From Phoronis australis (Eukaryota; Phoronida; Phoronidae), in contig NMRA01000598.1 of assembly GCA_002633005.1 (NCBI GenBank), forward strand, positions 68,198 to 132,197: a stretch of DNA of 64,000 bases. The letters run 5' to 3'. The stretch's first letter is position 1, and every line of letters begins with the position of its first letter. The translations under genes and the position numbers were made by a program. Shown in pieces: positions 35,565 to 48,241 of this stretch. The notes under the pieces were generated by a model. That model was not told the origin of the DNA. It saw only the letters and a list, made by a program, of their open reading frames with translations, and ran no database searches.

Positions 35565-38500
35565 CTGAAAAAATTGTTAACAGGTATAGGCCATACAGTG
35601 AAATCTCACCAATCATGGACAAACGTAATTATTGCTTAAATAGCACTTTTTTCAAGCACTTTTAGCGTTGTTGTGAATGCTTGTAGCTATGGTAACGAAC
35701 TTGAATATGGAAAAGCTTCACCTTGGTACTATGTACGGTATCATTTAAAATAAAAAATGAGGAAATAAAATTTCACCTGTCCAGCATATTGTGTCCTATA
35801 TTAGAGTGATTTACATGAAGTTCACAAACTTCAAAAAGTTAGAGCGTCTTAAAAGTGTTTTACAACGAATTTGGCTTAAAACATTGTGTTCACTCATAAT
35901 CCTCCATTCCACAAGTCCCAAGCCAACTGTACTTTATCAAACAAATGTTAAGTTCTGGGAAAGAAACTCTCCGAAATGCCAGAACACAAGCATCAGAACA
36001 TCTCAAGCAAAATGGACCTCTGCAAGTTTTCAGTACTGCAAAACTATCCCAGGCTGTGGTTTGCAAAGGATAGCTTGGTCTCACAGTAGAAACAGTCTAT
36101 TATTTCAACATATCAGGCTAGACCTTTGGTTTAATTTTTTTCGGAGTTTTTACCACATGAGCCAAACTCTGAAAACACTACAGCAAAAAATGGTGATAAA
36201 ACAGAAACAAACCTGCATGTTTCACCAATCCTTGCTTGATGTACCTAATATAGGTAAATAGTTCACAAACAGCAGCAATCTATGGCAAAATAAGAAAAGC
36301 TCTCAACAAATGCTAACACATGCACACAATACAAGATAGCCCGCAGGACCATTTCTTTGCCAGCTATGGCCTAAGCAAGAAAATCGGGAAGTAACTCAAC
36401 TAACTAGTCTCAAACTTTCAACTGCAGCAATAAAATTTGTTTCTATCATTAAAAGGGAATGAGAGATCACATGAGTGAATGATATGAATAATCAAGGAAA
36501 CCCGGTAGCATTCATTTTTTGCGTAGAGGGTGTAGCTGGGCTTCCAAATCTGGGGCAATATTTATGCCTGGACAAAATAAAAAAATGCAAGTTACGTTAA
36601 AACTTTATACCTAGCGCTAGAATTATGCCCAATTCATACACCTATTGAAAGAAGGCCTAAAACAATTATACCTCATCTGGCAAAAGTTTACCCAAATTAT
36701 ACAGTGGTCCACGACTCCAAATATTGTTATCATGAATTCTGAGGCTGGGCAACGCACAGTGCATGAATGGGATTGGCTTATTTGACCCACCCATAAACTA
36801 AATTTAGAATACTTGTTTGTGTGGTATGGAGTGAACACAGACAAACTGTTACTCGGATTGTCACTTGAGAGCTTTGCAGAAGATCCAGAAGTTTATTTAC
36901 TAACCGGAGTGCAGAATATTATCAGATCAAAATTTATATCAAACAAAAAACAGTGATTTCCCATCCCTGGTTTATACCTATTTAATCTAAACTGACATTC
37001 TCTTAATTGATACCAAAATGGTAAAAAAGCAACCTTAATCTATAGCAAAATCATGCCAAGTGAAAGGCAATCATATTTTGCAAATATGTTTTGGGTCTCA
37101 TTAGAATGTCTTAGCAAAATAGCGGCCACTGGAGTGGTTGGAGATGTTGGAATGTTGCATTATGGGATAGAATTCACCATTTCAGCTCCAAAAGTGGAGA
37201 TTTCACACAAGTGATTCACATTTGCCCCTGGTGACATTCCATTACTTGCCAGTGCCCTCTTTGGACCATTTGAGAACAGAAACCATTTTCGATTATGATA
37301 TGTAGAAGTGTGAGACATCCTGGTATAGCAAAACAAATTGGTGGCTAATTCGCAGGTTAGTAATGGATAAACTGGTACTAAAAAATACAGTACACTGGTA
37401 CTAAAAAAATGCAGTACACTTACCCTATTCCTGACCATTTCAGAGACATCATACCAAGGTTCGACGTCACCAAACTTTATCCTGTGTTTACACATATTCT
37501 CGGTCTGTGTCACAGAGCACCGCCTGATAAAAATATTTAACCAAAAAAGTTTTATTTCAAGTTAACTATGATTACGAATAATATATAATTTCAAACATTG
37601 TCAACAGCCTGTTGCTTTCAGACACTCACAAACATAAGACATTATGTTGCTATGATCTATAGTCATGCTCCATTGTTCATATCTAACAGTAAAAGTAACT
37701 CACATCCTGAGATGAAGTAGCACAATGTGGGCCATTAAGGAATTCAAATTACTATACGGAGGTTACAATTTAGCCTACAATCTAAAAAATCCTATTAATA
37801 TTTGAATTAGATCATAAAAAATCATTTATGCCACCTGGGGTTGTTTGGACACCGAAACTTCCAGATTATTTATGAAATTAGCTTTGTTTCAAATCTCGGC
37901 TTCACAAGTCAGCAGAAGTCAGGGTGATCAGTGATAGTCATTACTTGTGATTAATACGATACAAATGCTTTAAATGAATAATAATACCACTGGACAAAGT
38001 ACAATGTTGAGAAAAATAAGTACGGTAAAATCTCACTAAATTAGGACACAACATGTACGAAAAAAATTTTGTTTCTTTTTTGACAAAAGATAAATATCAC
38101 CACATCAATGCCATTCCATGTTCAAGAACTATGCCTTAGCTGCCGTTAGACAATGTTTCCGAAAGATTGTGGATATTGACAACAATGTTACAAGCCTTTG
38201 ATAACTGAAGAAAGGCCAAATTTGCCAATTATTTTTGTCCAAAATCGGTGAGAGCTGAATTATTTCGTCTGACAAGCACACAATCAATATGCAAGAACAC
38301 ATGCCACGTCATAATACACATCACAACATGATAGTCTTAATAGCACCAAGAATGGTCACTTGCAACATTACTTTAAATAAAAAAATTGAGATAAGACTAA
38401 AAATCCGCAGCATTTTTACTGATATCATGTGGATGTTTTTGAAAGTGAACCACAACAAAAATACAACATCATTGTATAAATCTTCAGAAACACGACAGGC

Positions 38501-41500
38501 CATAGCCAACTAGATGCTTTGTTTGGCCTAAGTGTGAAGATTTCTCATTTACTTGCCTCATTGTTTGACTTGGCAACGGAATAGGTTCTATTGTTAGAGT
38601 GTTGCTTTCCACGTTATCTAACACCCTTTGGGAAAGCTGAAACAAGAAAGAATTGTCTGACATAACACCTCATGCCACAGGTGAGTAAGCCAGTGTGACA
38701 GGCCTGTGACGACCAAACGCTACTTAAGACTTGATACAGAGTAAAATTTGAAAATTTTCTTGACCTTTGTAATTTCTCGTCACACGGTAATTAATGACAT
38801 GGAGCACTCATCATTTCTTCGTTCGTCCACCCCGACAGCAGCAGACGCCATATACCTGGACTGATGCCGTTGAAGTTTACTTGACACGAGTGATGCGAGT
38901 GGTTAAATTTTCAATTCCAGTTTTCATTAAAGTTTTAATGGCCGCGTGTTCTGGTAAATATTTCTTAGTTACTACTGGCTATTTTTTCTAAAAAAAGTTC
39001 CGACATTATAGAAATAATCAAAAAATAAATAACAAATTAACTTTAAACTGCGAGATACAACACAAACTTATGAAGGGCATCATAGATTTACCTCTTTATT
39101 TGGGAAATTTAAACAGGGCATAATATCTTCTAGCAGCAGTCTGGCAATGAAGCTGTTATCATGGCACATATCACATGTTCCTCTCCACGTCTTGAACTCA
39201 ATCAGGGCCGTAACATCAATCTGAAACAACGCGGCTCACAAGATTCTGAGTCATGTAGAAATAAGGTTTACATTAAATAAGGTTTCACATTAACCAAACT
39301 GTTCCAGCAGAAGTTAGCAGCAATCACTCAGAAACTGTGGCCATTGAAAACAACAGTGACCATGATAATGCACCACGGTAGTTCATTTTTTTTAGAAGTC
39401 ATCTGGCTTCGTCAGAGTTATGGTGAAAACAAAGAATGAAACCATAAACACCAATAATCATCAGAAAAACAGACGCAAATGTTTATATCTCAGAAGGTGG
39501 TGTAAATGTACACCCATTTAAGTAAAGTTTTACACCCAGTGTAATTGCATTATTTGACAAAAATACACACCATATGTACACATAGACCTAGGTGCAAATA
39601 TACACCCCGTTGAACCAGCATTGTATAAACAGGATTTCAACTGCCACCGATTTTAAGTGTAAGTCTATTTCAAGTTTATACAATGCACTCATCACCTGGT
39701 ATCAACAAAGTTTGAAAAAAGTAGTCAATTACTGATCGAATGCAACTCCTTGCTACAATATCAAGTAAAACTAGTCAAGAGTGGCAGAGTTTGAAACTAT
39801 TTTTCCAACTCTTGACGAACATAAAATTATCATTTTGAGGGATAGAGCTCATCATAATTTTCCCACAATGCAACAGTTTACCTCTCTTCTGTCATCTGTG
39901 TTACCAGGAGCGGCCATGTTTGTTACCTCGGCTTTTGAAGTTTCACGGGAAATATCGTGATGACTAGTTGACCTTTTATGACCTGAAACCACAGCAGATG
40001 GGAACGTCACAGAATGAACCGTAGACGCTGAATGAGAGCAAATTTCACACATTCAAGTTTAGTATACCACACATCACTGCATTATAAATTTGTATAGTAA
40101 CCTTAATCAATTGCAAAACTGCAAGATACTTTTTCCATTGAATGTTTCTGAGTGGCACTATAAGCCACACATTTAAGTGAATAATTTGCCTTTAAGTCAA
40201 GTGTACCAAGTGTATTTTCCCGCCCATTTCCCCGAACATGAACAACAGGAATGTTTTACGCTGATAGCCGACATGCATTTAAACCAATCCACCTATAGGC
40301 AATCCTACAAAACCTGAACGTGTCCATCTGCATTTCAAGGAAACCAATAGCTGTCCACCAAGTTCAAAGTTCAACTTTCTTCATCGTCTGCACTCACCTT
40401 TTGTGAACTTCAATTTGGGTGACTTATTTCCTGTGTCATTCTTGTCCAACTGGGGGTGGAGGTGCTTGTTAGGGTTGCTCGGTGTCGACGTCAGCACCAA
40501 CTCTTTCAACGCCTTCACTTCAGCTTCTAACACACTGATCTGCGAAATTAAGAATGTACATGAAAACTCTTGACACTGAGAAAAAAGATCGTTTGTACGC
40601 CATCAAGTAATACATTCTTTTAGGACGTTAGGTAACAAAGTGGACACGAGACATAAACAGTGCTGAAGGCAACAGAGTACAGATCATGTATAAGTGGGTA
40701 TTTTTCAATATCTACAAACCCACATGCATCTGCTCGGCAGGCTATAGGCACGCACGTCACGTAGTGGCCAGGTTGCAACCCTTGCACAACTGCTGGTGCA
40801 TATATGTAGCTATTTAAAGGCACACGCAAAACTCCATGCTTTAATTATTTCGTTTATACTAGAGGTATGTTCCGAACCATCAAAATAAACTCCCACGTTT
40901 AAGAAAGTCCAAATGGTTAACTGGATGAAGCTCTAGGGCTGGTTGATGATGCTAGTTTGTTTTTGCAGTATGAGCAGATGAGAGCAATCCTCAACAAGAT
41001 GTCAGTCACTCGTAAATAAGTAATCAATCTCAAAGCATGGGTAAATAGTCATCAGTGAAACCTATCCTTCAATCAATATCTAAAACAACAAACCACATCT
41101 CAGTAATGTAATTTCATTCCAACATATCAAAAACATAAGGGCATCCAGCAATTTTCAAACAAAACACTACATACTTTGTCCTCATCGTCTTTATGTAGCT
41201 TTTCAGCTTGCGACTGGAGTTTTTCAGCATTCATCCTTTTAATATTAGCATCTTGAACCATTTTATTTGCTTCCTGAAAGCATATAAAACATTTAGTATA
41301 GCCTTAGTAACAACCTAGCCCCCTTAGTCAAGACCTAAGGAAATCTAATTGTTGTTTTTCTTGCCTCTCCTGCCTAACTGTAATAAAATCAGCAAATATT
41401 TTACAAGATCTAAAGAATCATTCAAGGCAAGAAAAGTAATTTTTGTAAAAAATAGCAGTAAAGCGGAACTGAGCTCTGCTTCTGAGCCAAATCCCAACAT

Positions 41501-44500
41501 TAAATAGCATGGTATTTTAAGCGTATTTAATGGTAAAAACAGGTTTTGATTTCAGAGAATGCCTGACCGATAACAGTGAGAATTGACGATATCTAATAAA
41601 ATCATAAAAACGCAATTCGGTTTAACTCTTTGCAATTCAAAGCTTTACCCTTTGGTGGAAACAATACCGAGTGAAGCAAACGATAGCAGGTGAGCTTTTC
41701 ATTACGAAATTGATTGAGCTGCGTAGTCCGTTTGCAGTATTTAGAAATATCAAAAATTCTGTATTTTGGCCAATCACTCATGATCAGGTTACGTCACTTT
41801 TAATTTAAATGGGCTCAATGACCTCATCCATACATGTGATTTTTTTCTTTACAACGTGCTGATTGTCTCTACTGATAGGGGGCAGTTGAAAGGAACTAAT
41901 AATATGCATACGGCCTGGGGTCAAGGGGGATGCCCAAGGACAGGACTGTTAAAAAAGATGGTCTCAAGTGGATTTTGAGTGGAGTTATTGACCTAAAGTT
42001 ACTGTAATTTGAGACTGCGAATCTTAGAGAAGGCCATGTGAATAGAACAAAGAGAGCTTCTATTATAATCCAGGTGTGTTTTGTAACAACTGTGAAGCCA
42101 GCACATTCCAAATGAATTGAAAAGCCTGCTTGTAAAACTGTTGGTACTGAGTGCAGTCTACTTTGCACAGCGGAGAAAACTACCTCAAACAGACTGGCCG
42201 TTAACTCCTCCAATTCCTCTCCCATTTGGTCTCGTACGTGAGCTAGCTTTTCACACTCCTCGTCTTTAAGTTTCAGTTCCTACAAAATATCACCATGACA
42301 ACCATTCTGTGAACATGGAGAACTGGAGAACATTCTGTTGACTAAGTTTCTTCTGAAAAAGGCAAGATCTCGCAAGACTTTCCAAAATAATGCAAATGAA
42401 AAGCGAGTGTTTCACGAGTATGCTTGGGAGGTTACTAGCCTGTCCTAGCAAAATGGCTGCCACTGAAGTGATTGGTCGGTGAGGTTGGGACCTTGAATAA
42501 TGGAATATTTAATGATGAATATTCACTGTTTCCATTCCATAAGCAAAGATCTCTAGCCACAACTGCAAGCTAATGTCTTGCAGTCTACTGAATGCAGCCT
42601 TGGCCTTGCCGTAAATTCTTAAATCGAAATTATATCACATGGTATGAAGGACACGCAGAAGAAGCTACACTAGAATCCAACAACTTATCCTTCAGCTTTT
42701 AGCCATACAACACAATGATCCATGAAAAAATTACTGTTAGATTATTCGTATTCTGTCACGGAAAATACCAGCACTACGTTTATGATAATGAGCACAATGG
42801 AGCAGGTTTTTGCATGGTATCAAACCCATCAACTGAAAACAACATGGCATAGATCACGTTAATATACAACTTGTTTTGTGAAGCTGGTCCCCATTCCACA
42901 GACAAAAATACTCGTGAGATCTGGTGTGATCGCGTGATTTGCTTCCAGTGCAAAGTCTTGCAGCATTCTTCATTATCTCTTGCATCTACAGCAAGCAGCC
43001 CTGATAAAAGCATCATGAAATCTCACGTCAGAATAATCTTACCTGCCAATTCACTGACACCAAATAAAACAGTCAAATGTCGTACAATTAGGTATTAAAA
43101 CTGGTAAGTTTTCCTCAACATCCAACGAGCCCCAAGAATAAATGCTAGTGCGATGTAGCGTGCATGGGTTCAACTCAAAGTGTACTGAAGAATTTTGATT
43201 TTCGCTAGACACTGTATAAGGTGTGTGCCTGACACAATCACCAATTCTATAATCAAACTTAATACTGGCCTTACTGACTTTCAAATAAGTGTTAATCTAA
43301 TCATACTTGTTATCGTTTTCTTGTACTCAAAACTTACCTCTTGAGCCTTCTTTAGCTCTGTTTGTAGGCGAGCAGCTGCATGATCACGGACCTCGGCCAT
43401 GGAGGTACTCCGCCGACGGTATCCGTCTCTAGCCTCCTGACTCTTGGACCTGAGCTGTGATACGCTGTCTTTGCTGAAGAGTGGAGAGATGTGGTCATTA
43501 TTACCATTTCGCAAATACATGACCCACTTTAAGCACGAATAGTATTCACGAAATTTGATTATTTACATTCAGAGCCTTTACTAAGGGAAAGGAGCCTGTG
43601 CCTTTGGCATTTTGCAAACGTGATCAGAACCTTGAGGAAAATATTATCGCAGAAAAAATTTAGGTCCTAATGAGGGGAATTTCATGATTTTTAAATATTC
43701 TTCCCAAGGGAAGCATTGAGGGCCTGACTTCTCGTGGTCAGCAGAATAGGCATAATGAGATTCTCGTCTAAAAGTTTCCTTTGTTCAAATTTCGTTAGAA
43801 AGTCATCATGATTCTTCTAATCTGTACAGCCGATAACGTGTTCATAAAAGTCTCAATTCCAAGGAGTAGAAACTGGTCAGCGGAGTTTGGTTACAAAGTA
43901 AATTATTTCAGAAGACCACGCTTAACTTTTCGCCAAGACGAATCATCACCGATGAAAAACTAACAGGATTTTGCACACCAAATAAACAGCTTCTAGGAGC
44001 CCAGCACAGAAAAAAAACTTACAAGAAATCAATTCATTGTTCCAAGTTAGCACAAGTGAAGGAGCAAAATGTCTCCGATTTCGTTAAATAATGCTTGAAA
44101 GAGGAAGCACAAAAACGGTTGCAATCAGTTGTTTTAAGAACATCTAAAAGCTGTGAAAAGCTTTTAACTCAGTGGCTTTCTTCAAGTTTCAAAAGTTAAA
44201 TTCAAAATGAGCATGAGATAAAGATCGAAGTTCTTCTAAGTTCTACCTATGACACGTGAAGCATTAACACAACAAGGCTGTGACTAGTCTGTCACATCTT
44301 TCAATCAGAGTATGGCGAACACAAGTAAGTCCCAATTTAGGGGCATTATCAGTTTTATGGCCGAAAATGTAATTTTGGGATTATAGTTAGATGGGATAGA
44401 TTTCTTGAAGTTATCAGCTTAAAGCAGAACAGCAAAATCCACAGTATATGTCATCCAGTAGCGAGCAAAATGGAGAAAATAATGAATTCATACTTTGTCT

Positions 44501-46097
44501 AGACTTAATTGACTTACTTGCCAATTAATCTAAAGAAAATCCAGTACAGAATCATAGAATTTCTACAAAATCCATAGCGTTTTAGTCATTTTATTACAAA
44601 TGACCAATTTCGATGTCTGTCTCAAAACCAAAGACAGTGGTTTTACAAGTAAAAACATTCTACCATTTATCAACAGTGACTTAACTATTTAAGCACACAG
44701 TGAATATGCAGTCTGCCAGTTTAATTCTACACAGAGACTGATCTAAGAACAACACTTTTTGCAACAGTAACGTCAATTTAAGGTAAACCGTTTTAATCAC
44801 CACTAGCATTGACACAGGTAACGAACTATGCTAACCTTTTACTTATTTTGCCCAAAAATAATTGACAAAGTGGTAATTTTTCCGTTTTTCAAAGTCTCAT
44901 TGCAATGTTAGAGATGCTGAAAATTTAATCAAGTGTTGTTTTATAATAATTATACAGGAAAGGCTACGTTATTAATTAAATAGAATTATCTTAATGCTCA
45001 TTTTTGTAGAGAAATGTGACAAGATGGATTTCCGTGCGTCGGCCATATTGTGTGCTAGGTAAAGAATTACCAAACAAAGGTGAGCTGAACAGATGTCATT
45101 TAACTTCCAGATGAACACTACGCTAATACTGAATATACGACACGATACACCCACATACATGAAAGTTTCCTTGTATCATAATAGATATCGACCAAGCTCG
45201 TTCAGGTTAATACCCACCTCCGAAATTTTCAATTTTGACTTTTAAATGCACGTGCTTGGTTACTGCTCTGACCCCCAATTTATATGATTGAGATTTCCTT
45301 TGTATGCCAATGGCTTGGTGTATTACCGTCTAAAGAGAATTTTAGCTCTTAGAAAGCGCTAGTATCTATGAGAAAGCCCATCTCACAAGAATTTTAGCTC
45401 CCAAAACGCACACAACTCGCTTACCTTCGGGTTGAAAATATTCACTTGACACTTTTGGCTGATGTGCATTTTAATATTATTGCACATTTGTTTTGCAAAA
45501 ATGGTAAAGGTAATTCCCTATGCAATTTGACCGTTTGGGTAAATGCCTCTCAAAAATTTTGTTTTTAACTGCCTATGCTTGACTTCCCAATTTAAGAGCC
45601 TATGGGGTTAAGTCAGATGAGTATGGTGTTTTCGATATTAGCAAAATAATATTCCAAGGTCGGAACTTAAATTTGAATCTTATTAGCTGATTTTTGTGAT
45701 TTTTACTTAAAATTGATGTTAAAAACTAAAAACAATAATTAGTGTCAATAAATATTTCTGGACTTCTTGTTTCAAAGTCGACAATAAAAATACATTGCCA
45801 TTTAGCTTAAGTGCTAAATTCAAACCAAGGAACCTCAGTGACATTACTGTATAAAGATAAACAACAACATGTTTTGTTAAACAGGACATTCCATTTGCAC
45901 TATATAACCTTAATCTAGAAATACCGCCTTTAAACAATAACAACAACAAACCCATTCAGCATGTAATCTGGAGACGGACAGTTCCTTGGTGAGGACATTT
46001 CACCAGGATCTGATGTATCACTCTCGCTGCCAATAGGTGGGGCTCTAGCTAAACTGCTAGGCGGAATGCTTTCATCCGACCATGATGTACCGTCCAT
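35491..46097 (-). CDS. Rab GEF of the RAB3IP/RAB3IL1 (Rabin8) family, 11 coding exons
   Basis: Exons on the minus strand (46097-45952, 43473-43338, 42279-42184, 41273-41175, 40539-40398, 39982-39882, 39220-39092, 38636-38557, 37523-37424, 36279-36213, 35564-35491) join in frame to 389 residues plus stop, similar to vertebrate RAB3IL1. Residues about 70-185 form the Sec2 coiled coil, including '[18 protein letters not shown]' and '[16 protein letters not shown]', the most conserved part and the region that exchanges GDP on RAB8. The C-terminal half has 'DIMPCLNFP', '[10 protein letters not shown]', 'CKHRIKFGD' and '[14 protein letters not shown]', matching the family's C-terminal region. Rabin8 acts on vesicles under RAB11 and drives RAB8-dependent ciliary and exocytic traffic. 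RAB3IP versus RAB3IL1 cannot be told apart because invertebrates usually have one copy. Exon 1 has no in-frame stop before the ATG, so an upstream coding exon is possible. Confidence 0.95.
35594..35813. mobile_element. MITE, family M (last intron of the Rab GEF gene)
   Basis: The left end 'tacagtgaaatctcaccaat' mirrors the right end near 35786-35813 ('gtgtcctatattagagtgat' side). 'catattgtgtcct' near the right end is shared with the copy at 20551. Confidence 0.6.
36213..36279 (-). CDS. Rab GEF coding exon 10
   Basis: Acceptor 'ttttgccatag', donor G|gtttgt. Residues 344-365, '[19 protein letters not shown]'. It is only 67 bp and easily missed; an unrelated antisense frame overlaps it. Confidence 0.93.
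37108..37190 (+). repeat. Dispersed repeat, family C
   Basis: 'gtcttagcaaaatagcggcc' and the following 'gagtggttgg', 'atgttggaatgttg' parallel 42441-42530. It lies in intron 9 of the Rab GEF gene. Confidence 0.5.
37424..37523 (-). CDS. Rab GEF coding exon 9
   Basis: Acceptor 'tatttttatcag', donor AGG|gtaagt. Residues 310-343, including '[20 protein letters not shown]', the counterpart of the Rabin8 'CKHRIKLGD' segment. Confidence 0.95.
38021..38262. mobile_element. MITE, family M
   Basis: Left end 'tacggtaaaatctcactaaa'. The right end complement is 'attcagctctcaccgatttt', followed inward by 'ggacaaaaataattggcaaa'. TA lies at both tips. It is in intron 8 of the Rab GEF gene. Confidence 0.65.
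38557..38636 (-). CDS. Rab GEF coding exon 8 (GC donor)
   Basis: Acceptor 'cttgtttcag'. Residues 284-309 plus two bases, with '[20 protein letters not shown]'. The donor is ATGAG|gcaagt, a GC-AG intron: no GT donor fits, and AG + G gives Arg310 in frame with the next exon. Confidence 0.92.
39092..39220 (-). CDS. Rab GEF coding exon 7
   Basis: Acceptor 'gttgtttcag', donor GAG|gtaaat. Residues 241-283 with '[19 protein letters not shown]' and '[15 protein letters not shown]', matching the 'EFRLWKDEP...ED I.PCL.F' block of Rabin8. Confidence 0.94.
39882..39982 (-). CDS. Rab GEF coding exon 6
   Basis: Acceptor 'gtggtttcag', donor GAG|gtaaac. Residues 207-240, beginning '[14 protein letters not shown]', equivalent to the 'GHTRNKST' linker of the family, which is a Ser-rich regulatory region. 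Confidence 0.9.
40398..40539 (-). CDS. Rab GEF coding exon 5
   Basis: Acceptor 'taatttcgcag', donor G|gtgagt. Residues 160-206 plus one base: the end of the coiled coil '[18 protein letters not shown]', then a polar linker. Confidence 0.94.
41175..41273 (-). CDS. Rab GEF coding exon 4 (Sec2 coiled coil)
   Basis: Acceptor 'atgctttcag', donor AAA|gtatgt. Residues 127-159, starting '[18 protein letters not shown]'. Phase 0 at both ends. Confidence 0.95.
41483..41610 (+). repeat. Dispersed repeat, family A (partial)
   Basis: 'tttaatggtaaaaacaggtt', 'ttgatttcagagaatgcctg' and 'cagtgagaattgac' follow the order of 3131-3250. It lies in an intron of the Rab GEF gene. Confidence 0.5.
42184..42279 (-). 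CDS. Rab GEF coding exon 3 (Sec2 core)
   Basis: Acceptor 'tattttgtag', donor GAG|gtagtt. Residues 95-126, '[18 protein letters not shown]' to 'EELTASLFE'; phase 0 at both ends. This is the strongest family signature in the gene. Confidence 0.96.
42441..42530 (+). repeat. Dispersed repeat, family C
   Basis: 'tgtcctagcaaaatggctgc', 'cactgaagtgattgg' and 'gaataatggaatattt' match 37108-37190. Confidence 0.5.
43338..43473 (-). CDS. Rab GEF coding exon 2
   Basis: Acceptor 'ctccactcttcag', donor GAG|gtaagt. Residues 49-94, with '[10 protein letters not shown]' and '[20 protein letters not shown]', the lead-in to the Sec2 coiled coil. Confidence 0.93.
43474..45951 (-). other. Intron 1 of the Rab GEF gene
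   Basis: A 2.5-kb AT-rich intron. It contains one degenerate family M element (about 44830-45075) and no supported exon. Confidence 0.75.
44830..45075. mobile_element. Degenerate MITE, family M
   Basis: 'cccaaaaataattgacaaag' at left and 'gtcggccatattgtgtgcta' then 'ggtaaagaattacc' at right have the same order as in 58966-59211. The terminal repeats are eroded. Confidence 0.4.
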
Positions 46098-46128
46098 GGC
46101 CCAGACTACCAAAGACAAGGAGTTTAAT
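45952..46128 (-). CDS. Rab GEF coding exon 1
   Basis: Acceptor 'tttgtttcag' before 46128, a 31-base leader, then ATG at 46097. It encodes residues 1-48 ('[15 protein letters not shown]' and on) and two bases of Gly49. The donor GG|gtttgt is weak, but the phase matches exon 2 exactly. The region is Ser/Pro-rich and poorly conserved, so this start is the least certain part of the model. Confidence 0.8.
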
Positions 46129-47940
46129 CTGAAACAAAATAAAAATCGCCAGTTAATGCAAAGTTAAACTTGACACTGCAAATCATGCGATGCTGATAAC
46201 ACGGTAAAATTACTCGAAAACGAAACTTCTTGTGCTTAATTCTGACAGGGTACAGTACAGTTAGACAAATACTTTGAATATCGACATCCAGTCTTTACAG
46301 GATTACTAGGGGACAGTAGCAGACGGCCGATAAACGACCCATGTCATTGGGCAGCCGGCATGCCTTCATCTGGAGGGAGCATAGGTCTTCCACATGGACA
46401 CAACCTGACATATATTTGGACACCTGAGCCACACGGTTCAGCATTGGAAGCCTGATTAAAGTAAGCAAGTAAGCATGAGTGTCTTGAGTTACTAGCAACA
46501 GTTCTCGGAACCCATAGACCTGTCAAGAATACACAGTTGGTTTTGAAATGAGGTAAGGTATGAAAAAAAATTTATTGCAGAAATCAAAGTCCTCACAATA
46601 AAATACTACACACCAATTAATTTGAATTGGGGTCATAAAAAGGCTGTCACATGTTATTGGTCATGACGGATGCCTTAAGGAACTGGGAAACCCCCTTTTG
46701 ATGCCCTGTGTTTGAAATCTTGAATGAACTCCTGGCGGCTAGACGCCTTTTAGTGTCCTTCAGATGTCCAGCACCACAGAATTGTAATTTAAATAAAAAT
46801 GCATTAAAGGATAATAAAAAGTCAAAAATTTCTAAAAACCAATTCACTCCTCAGTGAAGTCGCATTCCATTTAGTGCCGAGTACCCAACACAGAAAAACA
46901 TTACGCAATCTGAGTGGAGTCTCTCATTTTCATAGCAATGCTAACATAATTTGTCACACCTGAATGATAAAAGTGACAGAGAATGATAATTTGTAACACA
47001 CCTGAGAGGCATATCTACAGGTGTACAAAGAATAACACAACACTCTACCACTGTCAACACTAAAAACTTCTCAGCATCAGAAACCACACAACCTTACAAG
47101 TTCTGAAAGAAACCCAACTGAATAAATAGGACAGACACCACATTACATCTAAAACTAATCCAGTAAACTTATGGGAGTTCTCCCACCACATTAAACAGGA
47201 TATTAAGACATACACTCTGACATGTGTGGGTGTCCAGATCACTGCACTACCAAGCACCACTGACAAAAGATGACCTTTGTGCATGTAGATAAAGTTAAGT
47301 TCCATACAAACTTTAATGATTTTAATCAAATCCTGAACTGATAAGTTAGAGCAAAATGGCAGAGGGAGATCACATTCAAGGCAAGGCCATACCCTTTCAT
47401 ACATAACCATAATTCGATGATAAGATTATAACATATAATTATTAGGTAATACAACGATGTCAAGTCACTCAACTACAGGAAAGCACTACTACCATATAAC
47501 ACCACAGACACTAAGTAACAGAACAGTTGCGGCTACACTAAATAAAGATGCATTTTGTCAAAGAAACAAACTTCTGACACGAGTGAAACAACACTGAAAT
47601 AAGTGGAGGAGCTACAGCCCCCCCCCCCACCCTCCTATGGTGTGCTGCCCATGACTGATTTTGACGCTTGGTTTGGAAAGGATTGTTTGCTATGTTGAGT
47701 GCCTAAAATGACCTGCCATGACAAGCAGCCGCGCTGAGTGTGGTTTAGAGCCTCACAACACCGTTTGCCGTTTCCAAGGCCAGAAATCCATTTGATTTGA
47801 GGAAGGAACAACTTGAGACCAAATACATAACTGTAAATGGTGGGTTTAAATGGCAGCTTTCATGTCATGCCATCTATACGAGTCTGACAAGAAAGAAACT
47901 CAACTGTCGCAAGATACCTTCAAAGTAATTACTGTTGAAA

Positions 47941-48241
47941 TCACCTATTTAGCTGAGAGTGGAAACCACCTGTTTAAATGAATGACAACCACCTGTTTGG
48001 CTGACTGTGGAATCTACCTATAGGGTACTCTGACTGTGGAATCAACTTATTTGTCTGATTGTGGTAACTACTATATGTCTGACAGAGGAATCCACCTATT
48101 TGTCTGACTGTGGAATAAACCTATCTGTCTGATTGTGGAAAACACCTATTTGTCTGATTGTGGAATACACCTATTTGTCTGACTGAGGAATTTTGTCCGA
48201 CTGCGGAATACTCCAATTTGTCTGACTGGAATCCACCTACT
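47941..48241. repeat. Minisatellite, unit about 25 bp
   Basis: About a dozen imperfect units of 'cacctatttgtctgactgtg' plus 'gaat' with variable length, most regular between 48050 and 48190. Point changes and unit loss increase towards both ends. Confidence 0.85.

Noticed and set aside
35791-36261. 156-codon plus-strand frame
   Set aside because: It lies antisense across exon 10 of the Rab GEF gene and a MITE, with no motif of its own.
46315-46500. Possible 5' noncoding exon of the Rab GEF gene
   Set aside because: Acceptor- and donor-like bases exist on the minus strand but none stands out. RNA evidence would be needed.
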